DNA of 41,434 bases from a virus: IMG/VR virus record IMGVR_UViG_3300027976_000079, positions 1 to 41,434 of that record, one strand, 5' to 3'. Shown one piece after another: positions 17,001 to 24,800 of the stretch. The notes beneath the pieces were generated by a model. That model was not told the origin of the DNA. It saw nothing but the letters and a program-made list of their open reading frames with translations, and did not search any database. Numbering within the stretch: the stretch's first letter is position 1; the number at the start of each line of letters is the position of its first letter. A program made the translations under genes and the position numbers.

Positions 17001-18870
17001 AACACCTGCCCAGACACGATATAGATTGAAATTGAATGAAAATCCAGATACAATATACGATCCAGATAGTCGCTATCAAAAACTAGCGACTGCTGGTAGT
17101 CGAGGGTCACACGCTTTCGGTGTATTCAAAAATAAAATATACGTAAGCAGGCAGTATGAGTATCATGGTGATATAAATGGCAATTACAGGGATAAACCAA
17201 AATATGATAATAAGATCCCAATGTCCCGCGGCGATTTCAAAAATCCAGGTAGAATATGGACTGTTGAAAAAATAATATCCTTTTACATGTATCCAGATAC
17301 CTTATCTGAATTGAAGAAAATTGTAAAGGGAATTGAAACAGAACTCAATATAAAAATCGCTGGTGCGAAATGGAGGCTTGAAATTAATAATGAAAAACCA
17401 CATTCATATGAAAAATCATCATCAATAATACCAATAGATAATTATAAGAAGAAAAGTAAGGACGCTGATAATAAACACATTGACCATGCAGTTTCTCCAA
17501 TGAATAAAAAGAAAAAAGTTGTACCGTCGAACATGGGGTCAAACAAACCAATTCCAGGAGCAAAAAAAGGTGAAACTCCTGCTCAGACACGGTATAGATC
17601 GAAACTGAACGAAAATATATTATCTTCTAAGAATTCTCTAGAACGTAGAATATTATTAACATGTGGAGGAGCTGCTGGACACATGACCCACCCATTTCAT
17701 GATATGGCGCTTACATTTGGTGACTTAAAAGTATTGATAGTTAACGCACTTCAAGGCAAGCTAGAAACTGTATCTGAAAAGTTGGACGGTCAAAATATAA
17801 TGGTTAGTTGGAAGAATGGCAAACTTATATTCGCTCGTAATAAATCACACGTTAAGAATTTCGGTACCGGTGCTCTTGATATTAATGGAATAAAATCCAA
17901 ATTCGCGGGAAGAGGTACAGTATCAGATGCTTTTTCATTAGCGGCAGATGATCTAAATGCGGCAATACAAAAGCTTTCCGAAAAACAAAGAGAACTTGTA
18001 TTTGGTGATGGTAGATTTTTTATGAATTTGGAAATTATATTTGTAAAAAACTTAAATACAATACCATATGATTCCAATATATTAATATTTCACGGAACAG
18101 TTGAATACAACGAAGCCGGCGAACCAATTGGTAATGTAGAGAATTCAGGAATGATGCTCGCTGATATGATTAAAAAAATAAACCAAAACGTCCAACAAAC
18201 CTTCAACATATCAGGCCCAATTGTTTCTAAATTACCAAAATCGAAGGATTTTTCAAAATCACAACCAATATATCTAAACAGACTTGCAAAATTACAAAGT
18301 AAATTTAGATTGAAAGATACAGATATGGTAGCCAAATATCATCAATTGTGGTGGGAAGATTTTATTGATACGACAGCATCTAAGATGAAATTTTCAATTA
18401 CCAACAAGGAAAAAATGGGGTTAGTGAGCAGATGGGCATTCGGCAACAAATCATTCAGATTGAACAAATCATTTATATCAGATGAAGGAGCCATTGGGTG
18501 GGCTGTTAAATTTGATAAGAATAATCAAGATGAAGTACAAAGAGCAAACATATTACCATTCGAATTATTGTTTCTTGAATTGGGCGCAGAGGTAATGTCA
18601 AACTATCATTCTCCACTTATAATTGATAAGGATAAGGCTACAGTTGAACTTAAAAAGGAATTGGCAGCGGCTGCAATGGAATTGAGAAAAACGAAAGATG
18701 TAAATAAATTAAAACAATTCAAACGAGCACTTGAAAAGATCAGGTCGATTGGTGGAATGAAAGCAGTAGTTCCGACTGAAGGGCTTGTTTTTTCATTTAG
18801 AGGGAAAATTTACAAATTAACAGGAAGTTTCGCAAACACCAATACCATATTGGGCTTATTGAAATATTAA
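14053..18870 (+). CDS. 1605-aa multidomain head-packaged polyprotein (inferred)
   Basis: Domains in order: (1) ~28-215, a nucleotidyltransferase of the NMNAT/cytidylyltransferase fold (SGRFQPFHKSH at 34-44); ~250-390, unknown; (2) ~400-530, a zincin metalloprotease with HEIVH at 476-480 and a downstream WETEAHAM; (3) ~540-630, an unknown beta-rich domain; (4) ~640-795, a 2H phosphoesterase with HIT (681-683) and HST (757-759); (5, 6) 803-996 and 997-1187, two copies of an unknown domain; (7) ~1190-1605, an RNA/DNA-ligase-like nucleotidyltransferase with KLDG (1243-1246), EGLVF (1576-1580) and KLT (1588-1590). LNE tripeptides fall at 393, 530, 635, 800, 994 and 1185, between domains, matching the (L/I)-x-E rule of T4 prohead protease. 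I infer head packaging with cleavage into separate enzymes; neither is demonstrated. Single gene with its own promoter, upstream of the head genes. Confidence 0.8.
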   Translation: MNNFISDITQGVSNLVESVITATEKATDYIVIYSGRFQPFHKSHYETYKKLTAKFGKDKVFIGTSNKTDANSSPFSFNEKKRIMTKMFGISAKYIVQLKNPYRPDEITSKFNDKTTAYIAVVGEKDAARLTGKFFKVYKDGMQLNPMVDNGYVYIAPHITNVFALPGGKKDVTGTVVRNAIRTGTEDEQIAVLKMLYPKIDKSIFDLIIKGIAECITDDDIVHFLESVDIGELLKESTSSDSAGATQSVDDGPRYHYPSHTTYQRVTSRRAAKIGYTVLDYIIKGAGPQGEMAPDYPDGPVDAISYLPAGVAGLKTPMNQQDLIGSEGWSKWFDHVTRSASLVGYELVKTKEERLRQDKEHKQSAIQSKADNNKRFNTNTMPESTLVLIKAALNEYQAKSDILEIAYDISDEHRNIVEHLIDFTFEVLGITQYPNIRLTTEREDISTTAYYNIESHDIKIYTKNRALADVLRSIVHEIVHHQQNLEGRLVRNEDSKWAIGETDPWETEAHAMAGHIITKFKHISEKNIYLNEARTKQAVAGGKVQRFITGLNITLFGKKYNVVEFERLSIDNGQRLVRFRIDSPREIAGKEIYVSFQELRRGRFMATPIPNALEEFTKSGTVKSTESGNKTLHQLNENTNGNYDYSCLMVVHKHIPATALPVLDPADIYDEVGYGIEDDPHITVLYGIHQEISFEQVLAAIEPVGEINVKFTGISIFENEKYDVLKYDIESEALHTMNAKLRNSIPFTNSYDEYHPHSTIAYLKPGTGKKYIRLLDEPISTIVDTLYFSTPAGNKSFHQLNENPDTIHAGGSNTADIGSRDARAFGMFNGKVYIGQHQWEYHDDLALSYLGRKLITQAQYDKLPKNRYIWTYPGRLWINKKLISFWKYPKTKAEFLILLKKIEKAAKIKIIGSGWKVEVYPGSDEVNNLTNGAKLISTDTYRGSKDAAGINTDHAKSPIDKTKKTVPNNMGANKSIPGARKGETPAQTRYRLKLNENPDTIYDPDSRYQKLATAGSRGSHAFGVFKNKIYVSRQYEYHGDINGNYRDKPKYDNKIPMSRGDFKNPGRIWTVEKIISFYMYPDTLSELKKIVKGIETELNIKIAGAKWRLEINNEKPHSYEKSSSIIPIDNYKKKSKDADNKHIDHAVSPMNKKKKVVPSNMGSNKPIPGAKKGETPAQTRYRSKLNENILSSKNSLERRILLTCGGAAGHMTHPFHDMALTFGDLKVLIVNALQGKLETVSEKLDGQNIMVSWKNGKLIFARNKSHVKNFGTGALDINGIKSKFAGRGTVSDAFSLAADDLNAAIQKLSEKQRELVFGDGRFFMNLEIIFVKNLNTIPYDSNILIFHGTVEYNEAGEPIGNVENSGMMLADMIKKINQNVQQTFNISGPIVSKLPKSKDFSKSQPIYLNRLAKLQSKFRLKDTDMVAKYHQLWWEDFIDTTASKMKFSITNKEKMGLVSRWAFGNKSFRLNKSFISDEGAIGWAVKFDKNNQDEVQRANILPFELLFLELGAEVMSNYHSPLIIDKDKATVELKKELAAAAMELRKTKDVNKLKQFKRALEKIRSIGGMKAVVPTEGLVFSFRGKIYKLTGSFANTNTILGLLKY
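16459..17613 (+). repeat. Two-copy repeat of a ~190-residue unknown domain
   Basis: Residues 803-996 and 997-1187 of the multidomain protein are diverged copies. Each begins with NPDTI after an LNE site, has an AFGxFxxKxYxxxxxEYHxD block and a PGRxW block. Each ends with the well-kept tail VPxNMGxNKxIPGAxKG, then ETPAQTRYRxKLNEN. Confidence 0.85.
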
Positions 18871-18885
18871 AAATTCAAATCATTC

Positions 18886-18895
18886 ATATTTATAG
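18886..18895 (+). promoter_or_regulatory. Late-promoter motif ATATTTATAG
   Basis: Nine bases of the recurring TATATTTATA motif plus the frequent following G, 21 bp before the ATG at 18917, in the 46-bp gap after the multidomain gene. It probably drives the small Zn-ribbon, membrane and terminase genes. Confidence 0.55.
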
Positions 18896-18916
18896 ATATA
18901 CAAAAACGGTTATACT

Positions 18917-19597
18917 ATGACACTAATTAGAGTTAAAGGCGGCACAGTTAATGAATCATTACGTAAACGACAGATGCATAAATCTAGACGTAAGATTATT
19001 GATGTTCTGAATAACGAATACAGAAAGGATACATTTGGAACGCATGTTGTTACTCGTGATGAACGAGAAGCTAAAGAATTAGAAGCAAAGAACCTTAAAG
19101 AAGAAAAATCAGAAATATTTAGGGTTAGTCACACGTGTCCAAAGTGTAATAGATTTTTCGGCAACAGATTAGATAAGAAGTTTTATTATAAAACTAACCA
19201 TTGTTTTGATTGCCAAGTTAAGTTTGAAACATCATTAAAGAGTAACGGAATATTTCTTCAATGGGAAAGAATGAAACTTCTGCAAAATGAATTATCGATA
19301 TTTGTCGATCATAAACAAAAATTTGAAGATGCCCTGCGAGAAATCAAACCATATTCAGAACTTATTACCGACGCCGGGTACATTAATAAATTTGAAATAA
19401 GTCTAGAACAATTCCAACAAATCAAATCGGACATCCAAGCGGATCTTGATTTTATAGAGGAAACCGTACCGATCATGGTAGACAAATTAGCGGAAATAAT
19501 TGAATCATTATTAGATAATCCTGTTTCTGGGTTGATTGCCGAGTATGATGTTATTTTTAGTAAATTATTTATTGGAATGGAAATGTCTGATGCTTAA
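18917..19597 (+). CDS. Zn-ribbon/coiled-coil protein upstream of terminase
   Basis: A 226-aa protein that I do not recognise. The N-terminal ~70 residues are strongly charged (RKRQMHKSRRKIIDVLNNEY). A four-cysteine zinc ribbon follows at about residues 74-100 (CPKC, then CFDC), and the remainder is predicted helical with coiled-coil character. Its place two genes before the large terminase is where many phages keep the small terminase (DNA recognition) subunit, and a basic N-terminus plus zinc ribbon could bind DNA. T4 gp16 has no such ribbon, so that role is only a guess. It overlaps the next gene by 8 bp. Confidence 0.6.
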   Translation: MTLIRVKGGTVNESLRKRQMHKSRRKIIDVLNNEYRKDTFGTHVVTRDEREAKELEAKNLKEEKSEIFRVSHTCPKCNRFFGNRLDKKFYYKTNHCFDCQVKFETSLKSNGIFLQWERMKLLQNELSIFVDHKQKFEDALREIKPYSELITDAGYINKFEISLEQFQQIKSDIQADLDFIEETVPIMVDKLAEIIESLLDNPVSGLIAEYDVIFSKLFIGMEMSDA

Positions 19598-20183
19598 AAA
19601 TATACGTGAAATATTAATACTGGTTCTGGTTGTCATTATAGCATATCAATTTATATTCCCATCCAAAGAAATAATAGAAAAGCCCGTAACAGAGACAGTA
19701 ATACAAACAGATACTACGTATGTGGAAGTAACTACAACCGAAACTGTATATTTACCTCGGTATATTACTAAAAATGACACGATTAGAATTCCAACCGTTG
19801 TCGATACACTTTCAATAATTCGTGACTACTTCACCGAATATACATACAACGATACATTAAAGGTTGAAACGTTCGGATATGGGTATTTGAAAGATACTAT
19901 ATTTATGAATAGAATAAAGTCAAGAACGGTATCGTGGGATTATAAAATTCCAGTTATTACAACTACAATAGAAACAACTATCACTTTACCACCCAGACGG
20001 GAATTTCAATTTTACGTAGGGGCTACCATCGGCGGAGACAAAACAACTATAAATTACTTTGGACCATCCATTGGATTCAAAACAAAATCAGACAAATTCT
20101 TTACAATCGGCGCCGGTATAGTTGGGACGGATAACATAGGAATGACTTTCTCCGCATATTATAGATTCAGACCCTTTAGATAA
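19590..20183 (+). CDS. Single-pass membrane protein with beta-rich C-terminal domain
   Basis: A 197-aa protein starting MLKNIREILILVLVVIIAYQ, a clear N-terminal membrane anchor with positive residues ahead of it. The remainder is predicted outside the cytoplasm: a Thr/Val-rich stalk (TETVIQTDTTYVEVTTTETV), then beta-strand repeats, and a C-terminal part (FQFYVGATIGG, GPSIGFKTKS, FFTIGAGIVG, FSAYYRF) with the alternating pattern and aromatic ending of outer-membrane beta strands. I prefer the ATG at 19590 to one at 19536, because the longer form has no coherent signal and lies inside the upstream gene. A spanin-like envelope-fusing role is possible but not shown. Its stop overlaps the terminase start (TAATG). 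Confidence 0.65.
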   Translation: MLKNIREILILVLVVIIAYQFIFPSKEIIEKPVTETVIQTDTTYVEVTTTETVYLPRYITKNDTIRIPTVVDTLSIIRDYFTEYTYNDTLKVETFGYGYLKDTIFMNRIKSRTVSWDYKIPVITTTIETTITLPPRREFQFYVGATIGGDKTTINYFGPSIGFKTKSDKFFTIGAGIVGTDNIGMTFSAYYRFRPFR

Positions 20184-21796
20184 TGGCAAAACAAGTAACT
20201 CAGGCTGAATTAATAAAAGAACGTATCACAGAAGAATATGTGAAGTGTAAGAAAAGTTGTTCGTACTTTCTTAACAAATATTGCTATATTCAACATCCGA
20301 AGCGTGGCAAAGTTAAATTCGATTTATACCCATTTCAAGAAAATTCACTTGATGCGATACAGAATAGCCCAAATGCAATTATTCTAAAATGCCGACAGAT
20401 GGGAATTTCAACTCTCATTGCAGGATACGCCCTATGGTTGATGCTATTCCATAATGATAAATCAATTCTTGTCCTTGCTATTAAACAAGAAACGGCAAAG
20501 AATATCATTAAAAAGGTTCGGTACATGAATTCATCTCTTCCGTCGTGGTTGAAGATGGCTACTCCGGAAGATAACAAATTATCATTAGCGTTTAGTAATG
20601 GTTCATCGATTAAAGCAACGACATCAAGCGGGGAAGCGGGTCGTTCGGAAGCACTTTCATTATTAATATTTGATGAAGCAGCGTTTATTGATGATATCGA
20701 ATCGATATGGGTAGCAGCTCTACCTACACTAGCACATGGTGGGCAATGCGTGGCGATTTCAACTCCAAACGGCGTCGGTAATTGGTTCCATAAGAAATAT
20801 ATGCAAGCCGAATCCGGAGAAGATACAAAATGGCTGTTTATGAAGCTCCACTGGACTCTTCATCCTGAATATAACCAGGAATGGAGAGATGGTATGGATA
20901 GGGAACTGGGAGCCAAGGAAGCGGCCCAGGAGTGTGATTGTCAATTTTCTAGTTCCGGAAATAGTGTAATTGAAATGGACTTGATCCAATTTTATAAAGA
21001 CACATATGTTAAGGAGCCGTTGGAAAAACGCGGTCTGGGCGGAAATGAATGGTTATGGGAATATCCTCCACTAGGACAAGGAAATCGAACGTATATTATA
21101 TCGGCAGATGTTGCTCGTGGAGATGGAGCGGATTTTTCAACGTATCATGTTATTGATATAGAATCATGTGTTCAGGTCGCGGAATATCGAGGACAAGTTG
21201 ACACCACTTCATTTGGTACAATGTTGGTACTTGCCGCGAAATCATGGAATAATGCTCTTCTTGTAGTTGAACGTGAAAATCAAGGATGGGCGGTGATACA
21301 GGTTATAATTGACCATCAATATCCGAATTTATTTTATATATCAAATGATTTAAAATATGTAGAAACTGAACGGATGATGACTAATAAGTACAACGCGCAG
21401 GATAGGGGTATGGTTCCAGGCTTTAGTACAAACTCAAAAACAAGACCATTAATTATTTCCAAATTAGACCTTTATATGAGAGAAAATTCTATAGAAATTC
21501 GTTCAAGTAGAACAATTGATGAATTGTTTACATTTGTATGGACGGCTGGTAGGGCCCAGGCAATGCGAAGTTATAATGATGATTTGATTATGGCTCTTTC
21601 AATCGCGCTATGGATTCGAGATACTGCGCTTAGATTACGACAAGAAGGAATAGATCTAACAAAGAAGATTTTAGATGGTATGTCACTTGGTGGAAATAGC
21701 CACAATGCAATTTATTCAAATAATACATTGGCTAGCGACCCATACAAAATGCAAACCGGAACAGGCGAAGAAGAAGATCTTCGATGGTTATTATAA
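20183..21796 (+). CDS. Terminase large subunit (gp17-like)
   Basis: A 537-aa packaging motor that cuts concatemeric DNA and pumps it through the portal using ATP. The ATPase half has a deviant Walker A CRQMGISTL (70-78), Walker B LLIFDEA (160-166) and a coupling motif AISTPNGVGN (191-200). The RNase-H-like nuclease half has the acidic residues D309 (ISADVARGDG), E363 (VVERENQG) and D466/D467 (SYNDDLIM). The length suits the family (T4 gp17 is 610 aa). The start ATG shares a base with the previous stop (TAATG). It is the last gene of a three-gene cluster. A late-promoter motif and the portal gene follow. A second, shorter ATPase-only relative is encoded at 35854. Confidence 0.95.
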   Translation: MAKQVTQAELIKERITEEYVKCKKSCSYFLNKYCYIQHPKRGKVKFDLYPFQENSLDAIQNSPNAIILKCRQMGISTLIAGYALWLMLFHNDKSILVLAIKQETAKNIIKKVRYMNSSLPSWLKMATPEDNKLSLAFSNGSSIKATTSSGEAGRSEALSLLIFDEAAFIDDIESIWVAALPTLAHGGQCVAISTPNGVGNWFHKKYMQAESGEDTKWLFMKLHWTLHPEYNQEWRDGMDRELGAKEAAQECDCQFSSSGNSVIEMDLIQFYKDTYVKEPLEKRGLGGNEWLWEYPPLGQGNRTYIISADVARGDGADFSTYHVIDIESCVQVAEYRGQVDTTSFGTMLVLAAKSWNNALLVVERENQGWAVIQVIIDHQYPNLFYISNDLKYVETERMMTNKYNAQDRGMVPGFSTNSKTRPLIISKLDLYMRENSIEIRSSRTIDELFTFVWTAGRAQAMRSYNDDLIMALSIALWIRDTALRLRQEGIDLTKKILDGMSLGGNSHNAIYSNNTLASDPYKMQTGTGEEEDLRWLL

Positions 21797-21801
21797 TGGC
21801 T

Positions 21802-21811
21802 TATATTTATA
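21802..21811 (+). promoter_or_regulatory. Late-promoter motif TATATTTATA upstream of portal
   Basis: An exact motif copy in the 63-bp gap after the terminase, 48 bp before the portal ATG, a longer leader than for the other copies. Confidence 0.6.
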
Positions 21812-21859
21812 TAATAGAATCAACTATCCATTCCAAATTTAATATCATAATATAATAAT

Positions 21860-24800
21860 ATGGCAAATACAGACTTCAGAACAAGAATTAAGCGCATTTT
21901 CGCATCGGGCACAATAGTCCGGGTTCTTGGTAAGAATAAGATAAGGGTTATGGATACAGATGAACGTCAATCGTATCCAAAGAATAAGTATAGAAACCGA
22001 CATGGGTATGGTAATCTCCAACGTGGAGCAGCATCAAATCAGAAAACTCAAAATTTAGCATATTTAACGAATAGGCGAGATTTGTTTAGAGATTACGAAT
22101 GTATGGCGGGAGAAACAATAATTCCTCTTCCAGATGGAAATAACAAAACCATAAAGGAATTAGCAGAATTATATCCAACACCTGCAGACAAGTTTTATGT
22201 GTATTCATATGACCACAAAAATGATAATATTCAACTAGGAATTGCGCATTCAGTCCGAAAAACAAAAACGGCTCAAACGTATAAAATAACATTTGATGAT
22301 GGATCTCATCTCATTGCGACGGACAACCATCCATTTTTAATGAGAAATGGAGAATATAAAAAAGTAAAGGATTTACTACCAGATGAATCGGTAATGCCAT
22401 TTTATCAAAAACGCTTTTTCAACCAACGATATAGATTTGTTTACGGATTTTCCGATAAATGGATATCTGAACATCGTTTAGTTGCGACCCAATTTGATAG
22501 ACAATTGAATGATAATGAAATAGTGCATCATTGTGATTTTAATAAGGAGAACAATCTTCCATCTAATTTAGAAATAATGGATGATTCGGAACACCGGGCA
22601 TATCATATGATGATAAATAATAAATACATTTGGTCTCCTGAAAACTATGACAAACAATGTAAAGCAATTTCCGTTGGTCTAAAAGCGGCAAATTTATCTT
22701 GGAATGGTAAACGGAAAGGGAAAAACAATCCGTTTTATGGTAAGACACATTCTAGTAATTCAAATCAAAAGCGATCTCGTTCATTGCTCGAATTTCATAG
22801 TGATATTAATAATAAATCAAAATGGATAGGAAACAATAACGGACGATATAGAGAAGATATTACATTTGATTCACTTGAAGAACTTTCATATGAATTATAT
22901 AAAAATAATAGTAAATTAACAAAATATGAATTAATTGAAGCCGCTGGTTGCAACGGCCGGTTGATGATGGCAAGAATAAGTGATGCCGGATACGATGATT
23001 GGTATTCATATAAAACATATATTGAAAATTCAATAAATCATAAGATAGTATCAATTGAATTACATGAAATTTTAGATGTATATGACATGACAGTTGATAA
23101 ATATCATAATTTCGCGACAACCGTTTGTTTTGTACATAACTCAATGGACAACGACGCCATAATAGCATCGGCGCTCGATATATACGCGGATGAGTGCCTT
23201 GCGGCTGAAACTAGAATTCCATTATTAAATGGAAATATAAAAACCATAAAAGAATTGTTTGATGAAAATGTCAGTAATTTTTGGGTGTATGGATTAAATG
23301 AAGATGGAAACATGGAGCCTGCACAGGCTCAACGTGTTATATATAAGGGAAAATCGCAGGTATATAAAATAATACTGGAAGATGGAACCGAAATTAAAGC
23401 AACAGGAACACATAAATGGGTTGATGGTGAGGATAGAACGCTTAAGAAAACATCAGAACTTAAAATAGGCGATGGAATTTACACACTGAATACAAAAATC
23501 AGCGATCGTAAATTGAAAGGATATGCTATGATAAAGCATAATGGAAAATTTGAATTCGTTCATAGAATTGTTTCTTGGGCAACTAAATCATTAGTTGAAA
23601 GTAGAAAAGAAAAATCACGAAAAGCAGTTATTCACCACGCGTCTTTTAATAAATTAAATAATGATCCAACTCAACTCGAGTGGTTAAACCCGAATGAGCA
23701 CTGGAAAGTTCATGCCAATTTCAATAAAAAAATATGGGCGAATGAAGAATTAAATCACATATATAAGGAAAAAACAAGAGCAGGTCATAAAAAATATTGG
23801 ACACCTGAAATTAGGAATAAAAAAGCGAAACAACAGCGAGAATTTATGTATGGATTCTCCGCTAATATGTCACATGATGAACGCCGCGATAAATATGGAA
23901 ACGCTGGGAGTCTAAATGGCATGTTTGGAAATGGAAAAAAACTAATAGGAAATAAAAATGGAAGATGGTTAGCTGATATTGATAGATTCGATTCAATCAA
24001 CATTGATACTATTATTGATATATTAGTAAAGTCTGAGTATACGTTGGGCGCGCAGTTGACCATGGCCGAAATATTAGAAAAAGCAGGATATACATTTAAT
24101 AGAACGGAACATCAGAAAATATCAAACGCAATATGTCAAATATATAATGTGAACAAAGTGTCACAATTTCCAAGAAAACATTATGGAATTAATAGTAAGA
24201 ATCTCCTACCAAAGCTGAAAAATGAAATATTAACATTTGATAAAAATCCAAAGAGAAATTATAAAACATTATGTGATCAAGTTGGGACAACGATTCCTAT
24301 AATGGATTCTGTTTTAAAAGAAGCAACATATAGAAACTTTTCAGATTTTGTTGATTCGACAAACCATCGGATAGTATCAATTGAAAAAATGAATGAATCA
24401 ATTGATGTGTATGATATACTTAACGCTGGAGAAAGCCACGTATACGCGATCGAAACAAACGATGGTAGTAAATTATTTACTCACAATTGCACTAAAAAGA
24501 ATGAATTTGGTGATATACTAAATATAACATCGTCCGATTCGGAAATTCAAGAAATACTACATAACTTATTCTATGATATTCTAAACATTGAATTTAATCT
24601 TTGGCCTTGGGTTCGTAGCGTCTGTAAATATGGTGATCTATTTTTAGGAATTCAAATAAAAGAAAAGGAAGGCATTCAGAACATTGTTCCACTATCGGCA
24701 TATGAAATAATCAGAGAGGAAGGATTTGATCCAGAACGTCCAGCCGAAGTTAGATTTGAATATGATGGTATTTATGGCAAACGTACATTTGATAATTATG

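Noticed and set aside
19536-19589. Longer start of the membrane protein
   Set aside because: The extra residues are a shadow of the upstream gene's last codons; the ATG at 19590 begins a proper anchor sequence.
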